A stretch of DNA of 33,737 nucleotides. Origin: Pseudomonas morbosilactucae (GTDB lineage Bacteria; Pseudomonadota; Gammaproteobacteria; Pseudomonadales; Pseudomonadaceae). This document shows, one piece after another, positions 24,743 to 33,676 of this stretch (the stretch's first letter is position 1; the number at the start of each line of letters is the position of its first letter). The notes beneath the pieces are model-generated. The model was not told where the DNA came from. It made no database searches and was given only the letters and a program-made list of their open reading frames with translations. A program made the translations under genes and the position numbers. The stretch spans positions 1-33,737 of the forward strand of contig NZ_JALQCW010000071.1 in the NCBI RefSeq assembly GCF_023241715.1, read 5' to 3'.

Positions 24743-25543
24743 ATGAACCACCAAGAGCAAACCCTGATCGATGGACTGTTTTCACGGTTGCAGCAAGCCG
24801 AAAAGGATTCAGCCCCGCGTGACGCCCAGGCCGAGGCGTTGATCAAGGAGCATCTGACCCGCCAGCCCACGGCGGGGTATTTCATGACCCAGGCGATTCT
24901 GGTGCAGGAGGCTGCACTCAAGAGCCTCGATGAACAGAACCAGCAATTGAACCAGCAGGTCCAGCAACTGCAAGACGCCCTGCAGCAAGCCAAGGCTCAG
25001 GCGCCGGCAGCGGCCCCCAGCAGTGGCGGTTTTCTTTCCAGCATCTTTGGTGGCGGGCCCCGAGAGTCGGCCCCAGCGCCGAGTGCACCGCCATCTTCAG
25101 GGGGCGGCTGGCGTGAGCCGGGTCGGCCTTCCGCTGGGGGCGCGCCACAACAGAACTTCAATGCTCCGCCGCCAAACTACGGTTCAGGGCAGCCGGGCTA
25201 TGGCGCCGGCCAGCAAAACTATGCACCACCACCCCAACAGGCTCCCGCCGCCGGCAGCGGCTTTCTCGGCGGTGCCCTGAAAACCGCAGCCGGTGTGGCG
25301 GGCGGGGTGATGCTGGCGCAGGGCATCAGCAGCCTGTTCCACAGCCAGCAGCAGCCTCAGGAAATCGTTGAGGTGATCAAGGAAGAGCCCGCACCAGCCA
25401 GTGATACGGGTGGCTGGGGCAATGACGAGCCGCGCCTGGCCAACAACGACAACTGGGGCAACAACGACCAGGGCGGCCTCAGCGACGCCGACTATGGCGA
25501 CGACGACAGCTCGCTGTTCTCCGACGACGACTCCTTCGTCTGA
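24743..25543 (+). CDS. DUF2076 domain-containing protein
   Basis: 266-residue protein with the conserved DUF2076 start: MNHQEQTLIDGLFSRLQQAE and TAGYFMTQAILVQEAALKSL. A short coiled coil follows (about 74-95, LDEQNQQLNQQVQQLQDALQ). The middle is rich in Gly, Pro, Ser, Gln and Tyr, probably disordered, and is interrupted by a hydrophobic glycine-rich patch near 178-196 (GGALKTAAGVAGGVMLAQGI). The C-terminus is very acidic (DYGDDDSSLFSDDDSFV). No signal peptide is apparent. Homologues are described only as periplasmic ligand-binding or unknown, so I give no function. ATG 24743 has AGAGG upstream. Confidence 0.85.
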   Translation: MNHQEQTLIDGLFSRLQQAEKDSAPRDAQAEALIKEHLTRQPTAGYFMTQAILVQEAALKSLDEQNQQLNQQVQQLQDALQQAKAQAPAAAPSSGGFLSSIFGGGPRESAPAPSAPPSSGGGWREPGRPSAGGAPQQNFNAPPPNYGSGQPGYGAGQQNYAPPPQQAPAAGSGFLGGALKTAAGVAGGVMLAQGISSLFHSQQQPQEIVEVIKEEPAPASDTGGWGNDEPRLANNDNWGNNDQGGLSDADYGDDDSSLFSDDDSFV

Positions 25544-25550
25544 TCGACCC

Positions 25551-25581
25551 TCGATCCGCGGCGTCCCGTGCCGCGGATCGA
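25551..25581 (+). terminator. Terminator hairpin after the DUF2076 gene
   Basis: A perfect 12-bp stem (25551-25562 with 25570-25581) with a 7-nt loop begins 7 nt after the stop codon. The sequence after it (TTATTC) is only weakly T-rich, so termination may be partial. Confidence 0.6.
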
Positions 25582-25606
25582 TTATTCGCGGAACACTCCT
25601 TTGCGC

Positions 25607-25615
25607 TGGCATACT
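25607..25615 (+). promoter_or_regulatory. Extended -10 for the NYN/exonuclease pair
   Basis: TGGCATACT is a TGn-extended -10 (CATACT) about 65 nt upstream of the NYN start. No matching -35 is clear, as is common for extended -10 promoters. Confidence 0.4.
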
Positions 25616-25679
25616 GGGCGACTTTTCGGGCCCCGAGTCCCGACCCAGCCTATGCGCGTCAGCGCCATGAGGATTAGCG

Positions 25680-26159
25680 GTGAAGAAAATCGCGGTGTTC
25701 GCCGATGTCCAGAACCTCTATTACACCGTGCGTCAGGCCTATGGTTGCCACTTCAATTACGCAGCCTTGTGGGCGGATATCAGCAAGCAGGGGCAGATTG
25801 TCGAGGCCTATGCCTATGCCATCGACCGGGGTGACAGCAAGCAGCAGCAGTTCCAACAGATCCTGCGCAACCTCGGCTTCACGGTAAAACTCAAACCCTA
25901 TATCCAACGCAGCGACGGCTCGGCCAAGGGCGACTGGGACGTGGGCATCACCATCGACATCATGGATGCCGCGGCCCATGTCGACGAAGTGGTGCTGGCC
26001 TCCGGCGACGGTGATTTCGACATGCTGTTGGAGCGCATCATCCACAAGCACGGTGTACAAGCGGTGGCGTATGGCGTGCCGGGGCTCACCGCCAATTCGC
26101 TGATCCGCGCCGCCAGCCGCTACGTGCCGATTGAAGGCGCGTTACTGCTGAAGAACTGA
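25680..26159 (+). CDS. NYN-domain (LabA-like) protein, probable nuclease
   Basis: 159-residue PIN-like NYN domain protein. Acidic residues that form the metal site of this fold are present: D9 (FADVQNLYY, with N12), D85/D87 (KGDWDVGI), D93 (TIDIMDA), and D110/D112 (SGDGDFDML). NYN proteins are predicted, and in some cases shown, to be RNases; LabA of cyanobacteria belongs here. It starts with GTG 25680 after an AGGA (25670-25673). The adjacent plus-strand exonuclease gene begins 33 bp after its stop, so the two are very likely co-expressed. Confidence 0.85.
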   Translation: MKKIAVFADVQNLYYTVRQAYGCHFNYAALWADISKQGQIVEAYAYAIDRGDSKQQQFQQILRNLGFTVKLKPYIQRSDGSAKGDWDVGITIDIMDAAAHVDEVVLASGDGDFDMLLERIIHKHGVQAVAYGVPGLTANSLIRAASRYVPIEGALLLKN

Positions 26160-26192
26160 ATATCGACCCTTTGTTTACGGAGCTCCACAGGT

Positions 26193-26804
26193 TTGGAACG
26201 CATTGCAGTCATCGACTTTGAGACCACTGGCATTTCCCCGAGCAGCAGTTGCCGGGCCACCGAAATTGCCGTGGTGATCCTGGAGCAGGGACGCATCGTC
26301 GAGCGTTACCAAAGCCTGATGAACGCTGGCGTGCGCGTGCCGGCGTTTATCGAGCAACTGACCGGCATCAGCAACGCCATGCTGCGCAGTGCGCCGTCGG
26401 CGGAGCAGGTGATGAACGAGGTCAACGAGTTTGTCGGCACCACGCCGCTGCTGGCCCACAACGCCGCGTTCGACCAGAAGTTCTGGGATTTCGAACTGGG
26501 CCGGATCAAGCGCACCCGCTTGCAGAATTTTGCCTGTTCGCTGTTGCTGGCCCGACGTCTGATGCCGGCGGCACCGAACCACAAGCTTGGCACCCTGACC
26601 ACTTACGCCAGCCTGCCCCACACCGGTCAGGCTCACCGGGCCATGGCCGATGCCGAGATGGCCGCCAACCTCACCGCGCACCTGGCCCAGGAGCTGCGCC
26701 AAACCCACGGTTTGCGCGAGCTGTCCCATGATTTTCTGTGCAAGTTGCAGAAGGTCCCTGCAGCGAAAATCCCCGAGCACCTCAAGCGTCAGCGCGGCGT
26801 CTAG
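26193..26804 (+). CDS. DEDDh 3'-5' exonuclease (DnaQ-like)
   Basis: 203-residue exonuclease domain of the DnaQ/RNase T superfamily. Exo I is DFETTG (D8, E10), Exo II is HNAAFD (D94), and Exo III is HRAMADAEM (H148, D153), giving a complete DEDDh site. It could trim DNA or RNA; it is not the polymerase III epsilon subunit in length or context, which is a separate gene. The start is TTG 26193 with GGAG (26179-26182) 10 nt upstream. It ends 21 bp from the converging Lrp gene. Confidence 0.88.
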   Translation: MERIAVIDFETTGISPSSSCRATEIAVVILEQGRIVERYQSLMNAGVRVPAFIEQLTGISNAMLRSAPSAEQVMNEVNEFVGTTPLLAHNAAFDQKFWDFELGRIKRTRLQNFACSLLLARRLMPAAPNHKLGTLTTYASLPHTGQAHRAMADAEMAANLTAHLAQELRQTHGLRELSHDFLCKLQKVPAAKIPEHLKRQRGV

Positions 26805-26825
26805 CCTCGGCCGCAGCCGCTCGCG

Positions 26826-27284
26826 TCAGCCTGGCTTGGTGGCGTTTTCCAGTTGCCCCAGGGGCACGCGCCGCTCGATGGCGCTCGACAGCACAATGGA
26901 TGTTTTGCTGAAACCGAACTGAGCCACCCGGTTGATCAGTTCCTCCAGTTCCGGCATCGAGCCCACGGCCGCTTGCATGATTACGCAGGGATCGCCGGTC
27001 ACCCGGTGGCATTCGGTCAGTTGCGGGATGCTGATCAACTCGTCATAGGCCTTTTGGTTGCCGTGTTGCGCCAGGCGCAGTTCGATCACGCACTGGATCG
27101 GTAGCCCCAGCTTGGCCATGTCGACCTTGGCCTGATAACCGGTGATCACGCCGCTGGCCTCCAGCTTGGCCACGCGCTCGGCCACGGCCGGGGGCGACAG
27201 GTTGACCTTGCGCGCCAGGTCGGCGTAGCTCGCCCGGCCGTTTTCCAGCAGGCCGGCGAGCAGCATGCGGTCGTATTTGTCCAT
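26826..27284 (-). CDS. Lrp/AsnC-family regulator, divergent from exporter
   Basis: 152-residue Lrp-type regulator: winged HTH (about 3-60; SYADLARKVNLSPPAVAERV) and RAM domain (about 65-140; LTECHRVTGDPCVIMQAAV). It is clearly a different protein from the first Lrp in the window. It is divergent from the YedA-type exporter gene, an arrangement in which an Lrp regulator commonly controls an amino-acid or metabolite exporter in response to its substrate. The 163-bp shared region has two perfect dyads. Confidence 0.9.
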   Translation of the reverse strand: MDKYDRMLLAGLLENGRASYADLARKVNLSPPAVAERVAKLEASGVITGYQAKVDMAKLGLPIQCVIELRLAQHGNQKAYDELISIPQLTECHRVTGDPCVIMQAAVGSMPELEELINRVAQFGFSKTSIVLSSAIERRVPLGQLENATKPG

Positions 27285-27305
27285 CCAAGGCTCCTAAAGT
27301 GGCCG

Positions 27306-27343
27306 GCTTTCGAAAGCACGGTATATAGCCCTTAACTCAAGGG
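27306..27343. promoter_or_regulatory. Two dyads in the lrp/exporter intergenic region
   Basis: A perfect 12-bp palindrome GCTTTCGAAAGC (27306-27317) and an inverted repeat CCCTT/AAGGG (27329-27333 with 27339-27343) flank a TATATA (27322-27327), a possible -10 for the Lrp gene. They are good candidates for operator sites. Towards the exporter, TAGAAT at 27406-27411 could be its -10. CCGGCTTT occurs at 27303-27310 and again at 27396-27403. Confidence 0.45.
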
Positions 27344-27447
27344 TTTGAAAAGTGTATGGGCCTTTTAAACAGTTTTTGTAGCTTAGTTATCGTGACCGGC
27401 TTTTTTAGAATAAGGCTCTTTCTTGCCTGCCTGCGAGTGCTCCCCCC

Positions 27448-28356
27448 ATGCCTGGTTCACGCCGTTTTCCCTTGCCGCTGATCGCGGCTTTTTTTGCGTT
27501 GTATGTGATCTGGGGGTCGACCTATCTGGTGATCCGCATCGGCGTCCAGTACTGGCCGCCGCTGATGCTGGGGGGCATCCGTTTCGTGATCGCCGGCGCG
27601 CTGATGTATGGCTACCTGCGCTGGCGCGGCGTGCCGGCACCCACCTGGGCGCAGTGGAAGGCCGCCGGGATGATCGGCATCCTGCTGCTCAGTTGCGGCA
27701 ACGGCGCGGTCAGTGTGGCCGAGCACACGGGCGTGACTTCCGGCGTTGCGGCCCTCGCAGTGGCCACGGTGCCGCTGTTCACCCTGCTGTGCGGTTACTT
27801 CTGGGGCGCGCGCAACACCCGCCTGGAGTGGGCCGGCATCGCCCTTGGGCTGATTGGTATCGGCATGCTCAACCTGGGCTCCAACCTGCAATCGAGCCCC
27901 CTGGGCGCGGCGTTGTTGCTGTTTGCAGCGGCGGCCTGGGCCTTCGGTTCGGTCTGGAGCAAGCACTTGCCGCTGCCTCAAGGGGCAATGGCCAGCGCCG
28001 CGGAAATGCTTGTGGGCGGGGTGGTGCTGTTGATCGCCAGTGCCATGAGCGGCGAGCAACTGGACAGCATGCCGCCTTTGGAAGGTTGGGCCGCCTTGGC
28101 CTACCTGACCGGCTTCGGGTCGATCATTGCCTTCAACGCATACATGTACCTGCTGAAAAACGTGCGCCCGGCGGCCGCGACCAGCTACGCCTATGTCAAT
28201 CCGGCGGTGGCGGTGTTGCTGGGCATCGTATTCGTGGGCGAGACCATCGGGATGGAAGAGGCCCTGGCGATGGTGGTCATTATCAGTGCCGTGGTGCTGA
28301 TCGGCTTGCCTCAGTGGCGCAAGCCCAAGGCGGTGGTCCAGCAAGAGGTGGCCTGA
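27448..28356 (+). CDS. yedA: EamA-family exporter, YedA type
   Basis: 302-residue drug/metabolite transporter with ten predicted helices in two EamA halves (about 10-140 and 150-290). It matches E. coli YedA (FALYVIWGSTYLVIRIGVQYWPPLMLGG and the C-terminal NPAVAVLLGIVFVGETI). Members export amino acids and other small metabolites; the actual substrate is unknown. ATG 27448 is preceded by a C-run rather than a Shine-Dalgarno, so initiation may be weak or the start slightly different. The divergent Lrp is the likely regulator. Confidence 0.85.
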   Translation: MPGSRRFPLPLIAAFFALYVIWGSTYLVIRIGVQYWPPLMLGGIRFVIAGALMYGYLRWRGVPAPTWAQWKAAGMIGILLLSCGNGAVSVAEHTGVTSGVAALAVATVPLFTLLCGYFWGARNTRLEWAGIALGLIGIGMLNLGSNLQSSPLGAALLLFAAAAWAFGSVWSKHLPLPQGAMASAAEMLVGGVVLLIASAMSGEQLDSMPPLEGWAALAYLTGFGSIIAFNAYMYLLKNVRPAAATSYAYVNPAVAVLLGIVFVGETIGMEEALAMVVIISAVVLIGLPQWRKPKAVVQQEVA

Positions 28357-28378
28357 GCAGCCAGGCGGTGAGGGGCAG

Positions 28379-28411
28379 GGGCGGCCGCTGAAGCAGGGTC
28401 AGCGACCGCCC
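28379..28411 (-). terminator. Large hairpin between exporter and protease genes
   Basis: Arms 28379-28391 and 28399-28411 pair at 12 of 13 positions on the plus strand. The single C-A mismatch becomes a G-U wobble on the minus strand, so the hairpin is more stable in the protease transcript. It begins 5 nt after the protease stop. No U-tract follows on either strand. Confidence 0.5.
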
Positions 28412-28416
28412 GTGTA

Positions 28417-29100
28417 TCAGTTGCAGGCGCCCTCGTCACGCCAGACCTTGCCGGCGCCCTCTATGCCGGTGAACGCCGGGTTGCCCGGCTCATTGCCTTT
28501 GGTCCACCAGCGAGCGGTGTAGAAGCGCCCCTTGTGGCTGACCTTATCGTTTTCCCAGTAGGTGCCTGCCGGGCTCCATGGGCCTTGGCAGCCGACGGGT
28601 TTTTCCACGGTGTCGGCCAGGACCTTGACGTTATGCACGCGGGTTGCGCTGTGTTTGCCGTTGCTCACCGTCAGGGTGACCTTGTAGGTCGTGTCCTGGG
28701 CGACGTTCGGGGCGACGAACTTCATCAGTGAGCCCGCCGCCTGGAAGCCCACGCTGGGGCTCAGGCTCCAGTTGTAACTCAGGGCCAGTCCGGCCGGGTC
28801 CTTGGAGTCAGTGGCGTTGAGGTAGACCGTGTCACCGCCCTTGGCCTGGGTCGCGCCGCCAATAATCGCCACCGGCGGCTTGATCTCTTCCACGGGCGGT
28901 TCGCTCGGTTTATCGCCACCGCTCTGGCAGGGGCCGAGGTCACGCCAGACTTTGCCGGCGCCATCGGGCCCGGTGAACGAGGGGGTGCCCGGCTCGCTGC
29001 CGGATGTCCACCAGCGAGCCTGGTACTGACGACCTTTCCACTGCACCACATCATTGGCGACGTAGGTGCCACCGACTTTCCACTCGGGTTTGCAACTGGC
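28417..29100 (-). repeat. Duplicated PKD plus CBM module inside the protease
   Basis: The last two PKD-CBM units are tandem copies at the DNA level. The CBM cores around 28440-28520 and 28940-29020 share long near-identical stretches encoding ARWWT-G-EPG-P-FTG--GAGKVWRD. Both modules keep the tryptophan pair (RWWT) of chitin-binding CBM5/12 domains and paired terminal cysteines (CKPEW...GPC; CQGPW...GAC). Confidence 0.7.
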
Positions 29101-31356
29101 GGTGGCGGCTTTGCCCTTAATCAGCACGTCGTGGGTGCGGGTGCTGCTTTGCTTGCCGTTGCTCAAGGTCAGGGTGAAGGCGTAGCGGGTGTCCTCCGTC
29201 AGTTCGGGGGCGGTAAAGCTGATCTGCGCGCCAGCGAAACTGAAGTCCAGCTTGGGCGAGGCTTGCCAGGTGAAGCTCAGGGCGTTGCCTTGCGGATCGC
29301 TGGAGGCGGAAGCGTCCAGCACGATCTTGTCCCCAGCGTTGGCTTGGCTCTTGCCATTGATGACCGGCACGGGGGCTTGGCCCGCATCCACAGGCTTCAG
29401 CGACGCTGCCTTGACTTGGTTGTCGGCGCTGAATTCGCCATCGGCGAGCAAGTTCCAGGTGCCGCTTGGGTTGTTGCTGCCATACACCTGGTAGCCCTTG
29501 ATGTTGCCGGCCTGGCCTGCGTCCTGGCGGGGCAGGTAATGCAACTGCGAGAAGCGGCTGTCTGCACCCAGGTCAATCACGATCTCGTGGGGGTAGCGCG
29601 CACCGGCGGCGGAGCTCCAGTAGGACTTGGGGTTGCCGTCGAGGACGTGAGCCCCTGCGGCGGAGCCGGCCACGGCGCTGCTGGTGGACAGGACACGCCA
29701 GCTGCTGCGTGGCAGCGATTGGCCCTTGGCGTCGGCCAGCAGCAATTCAGCCACGCTGGCAGTGTCCTTGCCGTCCACCGACGAGGTCGCCACCAGCTTC
29801 AGGTAACGCGCCTGGGCGGTTTCACTCGGGTTGGCGTAGCTGAAACCATCGAGGGCCAGGTCAGAGACTGCCTTGCTCTTGTTGCCACGCACGGCCAGGT
29901 ACCAACGGCCGGCTTGCGGGTTGTTCACCCCCAGCGACGGCCCGGCACTTTCCTGGGAGCGATAGTCGTAATCGCTGAGGCTCGGCTGGGCGCCACGCTT
30001 GATCAGCAACTGGGTGGCTGCCGGGTGCTCGGTGCGCTCGCCGCTGGTGATCATGAACACCAGGCGCTCTGTGCCAGGGGCCACGTCAATCGGGAAGTAG
30101 CGCCACTGGTTCTGGTCCAGGCTGACCCGCTCTTCGAGGGTCCGGCTCGACTGTTCCTCGGCCAGGGGCACCACGGCAGGGGCGAAGGCGGACATTCTTG
30201 CCGCGTTTTCACGCCATACCCGCGCCATGTTGGCGGTGCGTGCATCGCCAATCGGCACCCCGCGGATGTCTTTCACATCGGGGTTGGAGAAGTAGCCGAT
30301 GTTGTTGCCGCACATGATGCTGCCGACCGAGCCGTTGTTATGACCGAATTTGTAGCTGGAACCGTTGGAACAGTGATGGCCGCCGGCGTTGTGACCGATT
30401 TCATGACGGAAGACGGTGGCCGAGCCGACGTAGTTGATGGTGTAGCGGCCACCGACATAACCCCAGCCCACGGCAGTGTCTTCGCCGGGTATGCCTTTGA
30501 CGAATGCCGCCACCATGTCAGGGCTGTATTGCTTCATGCCTTCGGCGAACAGGGTGCTGATCTTGCCCAGGCTGCCGGTGCCGGCAGCGGCGGTAATCGG
30601 GTAGTCACCGGGGATCACCTGAGTTCCTACCAGGCGCAGGCGCACCCCCTGGACCAGGGACTGTTTCAGGGCACGGTTGACGGCGGCGATCTGGGCCAGG
30701 GCATAGGCTTCGTGGTCGCCGATGTAGTCGACTGCTACCTGGGAGAAACCGGCGAGCACGTCGATCACGGTTTCGCCCTGGGCGTTGCGGTTGAGTTGCA
30801 GGCTGCGTTGGCCGCTCAGGGTTTCCAACACCTGCGGCGTCTCGACCACGTCGCTTTCCACGTAGTCGATGTTGCCCGGCGCCTGGGGGTGGGCGTCGAG
30901 ACGGATCAACTGCTGCTCGCCGTTGGCCTGGCCGCGAATGATCGCGTGGGCGTCAGGCAGCAGGGCGATGAAGCTGCCGTCCTCACGGGCCACCAGGGTC
31001 ATTTCCCCGGGCGGGCTCAGCGAGCGGGCGCGGCCTTCGAGTTGACCGGTCATGACTCGGAGGTCTTTGAAGCGGTCATTGGGCTGCGCCACCAGGTTGC
31101 GGATGCGCAGGCCGATTTCCTCCTGCAGGCGTTCGGTTCCCGCTTCGATGACTGTGCGCTGCTGTGGGTGGGCGGTCAGTGCCTGGAGGTTGATGAAGTG
31201 ACCGCTGATCCGGCGTTCACTGCCTGACTGCGCGCTGGTGACGGGTTCTTCATGGGCCAGGGCCATGCCACTGAGGGGCAACAGCAGGGCGCTTCCCAGG
31301 CTGGCGATCCAGAGACGGCTGGCGCGGGACAAGGGGTTCAAGGTGAAGCTCGACAT
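28417..31356 (-). CDS. Secreted modular metzincin protease with two chitin-binding-type modules
   Basis: 979-residue exported protease. Signal peptide (about 1-35, ending GMALAHEE), then a propeptide-like region. The zinc metalloprotease core has HEIGHNAGGHH (H318, E319, H322, G325, H328), matching HExxHxxGxxH, and Met-turn SIMCG (M348); this is a reprolysin-like metzincin. Downstream are a beta-sandwich resembling a pre-peptidase C-terminal domain (about 410-500), an F5/8C (discoidin)-like domain (about 505-650), a PKD-like domain (about 663-746), a CBM5/12-type module (about 755-810), a second PKD-like domain and a second CBM5/12-type module (about 922-979, ending in Cys-Asn). Probably exported by type II secretion and targeted to chitin or glycans. 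The start is ATG 31356 because AGGA is 6 nt upstream; ATG 31362 lies directly after it. Confidence 0.88.
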   Translation of the reverse strand: MSSFTLNPLSRASRLWIASLGSALLLPLSGMALAHEEPVTSAQSGSERRISGHFINLQALTAHPQQRTVIEAGTERLQEEIGLRIRNLVAQPNDRFKDLRVMTGQLEGRARSLSPPGEMTLVAREDGSFIALLPDAHAIIRGQANGEQQLIRLDAHPQAPGNIDYVESDVVETPQVLETLSGQRSLQLNRNAQGETVIDVLAGFSQVAVDYIGDHEAYALAQIAAVNRALKQSLVQGVRLRLVGTQVIPGDYPITAAAGTGSLGKISTLFAEGMKQYSPDMVAAFVKGIPGEDTAVGWGYVGGRYTINYVGSATVFRHEIGHNAGGHHCSNGSSYKFGHNNGSVGSIMCGNNIGYFSNPDVKDIRGVPIGDARTANMARVWRENAARMSAFAPAVVPLAEEQSSRTLEERVSLDQNQWRYFPIDVAPGTERLVFMITSGERTEHPAATQLLIKRGAQPSLSDYDYRSQESAGPSLGVNNPQAGRWYLAVRGNKSKAVSDLALDGFSYANPSETAQARYLKLVATSSVDGKDTASVAELLLADAKGQSLPRSSWRVLSTSSAVAGSAAGAHVLDGNPKSYWSSAAGARYPHEIVIDLGADSRFSQLHYLPRQDAGQAGNIKGYQVYGSNNPSGTWNLLADGEFSADNQVKAASLKPVDAGQAPVPVINGKSQANAGDKIVLDASASSDPQGNALSFTWQASPKLDFSFAGAQISFTAPELTEDTRYAFTLTLSNGKQSSTRTHDVLIKGKAATASCKPEWKVGGTYVANDVVQWKGRQYQARWWTSGSEPGTPSFTGPDGAGKVWRDLGPCQSGGDKPSEPPVEEIKPPVAIIGGATQAKGGDTVYLNATDSKDPAGLALSYNWSLSPSVGFQAAGSLMKFVAPNVAQDTTYKVTLTVSNGKHSATRVHNVKVLADTVEKPVGCQGPWSPAGTYWENDKVSHKGRFYTARWWTKGNEPGNPAFTGIEGAGKVWRDEGACN

Positions 31357-31367
31357 AACCATTCCTG

Positions 31368-31427
31368 AAAAAACCCAGCGCGGCGCAACGCCTGGCGAAC
31401 AGGCCCGCTAAAGCGTCCGCGCTGAGG
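31368..31427 (-). terminator. Terminator-like hairpin just before the protease start
   Basis: A GC-rich stem of about 10 bp with an internal hairpin is followed by U6. The U-tract ends 2 nt from the Shine-Dalgarno of the protease. It either attenuates the protease or ends a short upstream transcript. Confidence 0.6.
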
Positions 31428-31610
31428 GTGTGGAGAAGGAGTTGTGCCGGCGGCGGGCATCATAGGCAGTGGCCTGGGTGCCGTACATCGAGAGGGGGGC
31501 TTTTAGTACCGGTCCTAAGGAATCTGCGTGGCCAGGGGCTGAAATGGCCGTTAGGCAGTGGTTTTGCCGGGTGTTGGGTTCAGCGGCCAGGCGTTGCACC
31601 GGCGCGCCAT

Positions 31611-31637
31611 AAAAAACGCCGGGCAGTGCCCGGCGTT
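31611..31637 (-). terminator. Intrinsic terminator of the small membrane-protein gene
   Basis: Perfect 11-bp arms (31615-31625 and 31627-31637) around one base. Six A residues at 31611-31616 give a U-tract on the minus strand. It lies 19 nt beyond the stop codon of the gene at 31657-32103. Confidence 0.85.
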
Positions 31638-31656
31638 CTGGTTTCAGCCCTGAAGG

Positions 31657-32103
31657 TCACTCAAAGCCGCTGAGCATCACCACGGCGATGAGTGCCACCA
31701 CCACGACCAGGGAGAACAGCAGGCCGATACCCACCGCGCGCCATAACGAGAAGAAGTGCTCGTGGATCTGTAGCTGTGGGCCGAGCAACTGGCGGGCGTA
31801 GGTGTTCATCGCAAAGATCGGCGGCAGGATGAAAACGATCCCGGGGACGCTGTCCGGCAGCAGAAAGCCGGCCAGGGTCATGGCGATAAAGATGCCGATG
31901 CCCATGGCCCAGACCTTGTTGACTTCACGCTCACGTCCCAGCGCCTTGAGGTTCTGAGTGATGAAATAGGCGCCGGCCACCGAGGTGCCGACAAACGTGC
32001 CCAGGCCGACCGCCGCGACGCTGTAGAGGCGTGGGCTCTGGGCCGGTGCCTGGTTGGCGAGCAGTTCGGCGGCAGGGGCCTGGAAGGGGTTTTGGCTGTC
32101 CAT
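31657..32103 (-). CDS. Small membrane protein of unknown function
   Basis: 148-residue protein with a polar N-terminus (MDSQNPFQAPAAELLANQAP) that resembles the cytosolic leader of many bacterial small membrane proteins. It has about four hydrophobic segments (28-48, 66-82, 85-98, 121-145). I recognise no family. An AAAGGAG sits 11 nt upstream of the ATG. Its own terminator separates it from the protease, so it is probably a single-gene unit. Confidence 0.7.
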   Translation of the reverse strand: MDSQNPFQAPAAELLANQAPAQSPRLYSVAAVGLGTFVGTSVAGAYFITQNLKALGREREVNKVWAMGIGIFIAMTLAGFLLPDSVPGIVFILPPIFAMNTYARQLLGPQLQIHEHFFSLWRAVGIGLLFSLVVVVALIAVVMLSGFE

Positions 32104-32330
32104 GGGGGGTGGAACTCCTTTATTGGCCAGGCAGTGGGTTGAGGGACGGGGCTGCGCGTCCTCGGGTGACCCGTGTCAGGCCATGGGGTATGTGAGGGCG
32201 GCGAGCATACCGCATCAGGCTTGACCGTGGGCGTCTCGGGCCCTGCGGTGCGGCCCGGGAGCGCGGCCCTGAATTAAGGTAAACTGCCGCCCATTGCCTT
32301 CCTGTGCTGACTTTTTCCTACGGTACCCCC
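32104..32330. promoter_or_regulatory. Divergent region before the DEAD-box gene
   Basis: The 227-bp gap serves the membrane protein gene (minus) and the helicase gene (plus). I found no clear -10/-35 pair in either direction; a TAAACT at 32279-32284 before the helicase is the best -10-like sequence. The helicase ATG lacks an obvious Shine-Dalgarno (preceded by GGTACCCCC). Confidence 0.3.
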
Positions 32331-33662
<1,332 letters not shown>

Positions 33663-33676
33663 GAGTAGTTGGGGGA

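Larger units (their letters stand above)
31363..31656 (-). promoter_or_regulatory. Protease 5' leader, candidate attenuator
   Basis: The 294-bp gap upstream of the protease is non-coding. Next to the gene is a terminator-like hairpin, CAGCGCGG/CCGCGCTG on 31376-31383 with 31417-31424, extended by two more pairs past a bulged A, with an inner hairpin GCCTG/CAGGC (31390-31394 with 31400-31404). Six A residues at 31368-31373 (U6 in RNA) follow, then the AGGA ribosome site (31363-31366). A perfect 12-nt complement of the inner part (31385-31396) lies upstream at 31586-31597. A 10-bp direct repeat TAGGCAGTGG occurs at 31463-31472 and 31552-31561. I found no promoter I trust. Confidence 0.5.

Noticed and set aside
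29131..31227. Long plus-strand open frame (698 codons) opposite the protease
   Set aside because: It is an antisense shadow. The minus strand has a signal peptide, protease motif and domain series.
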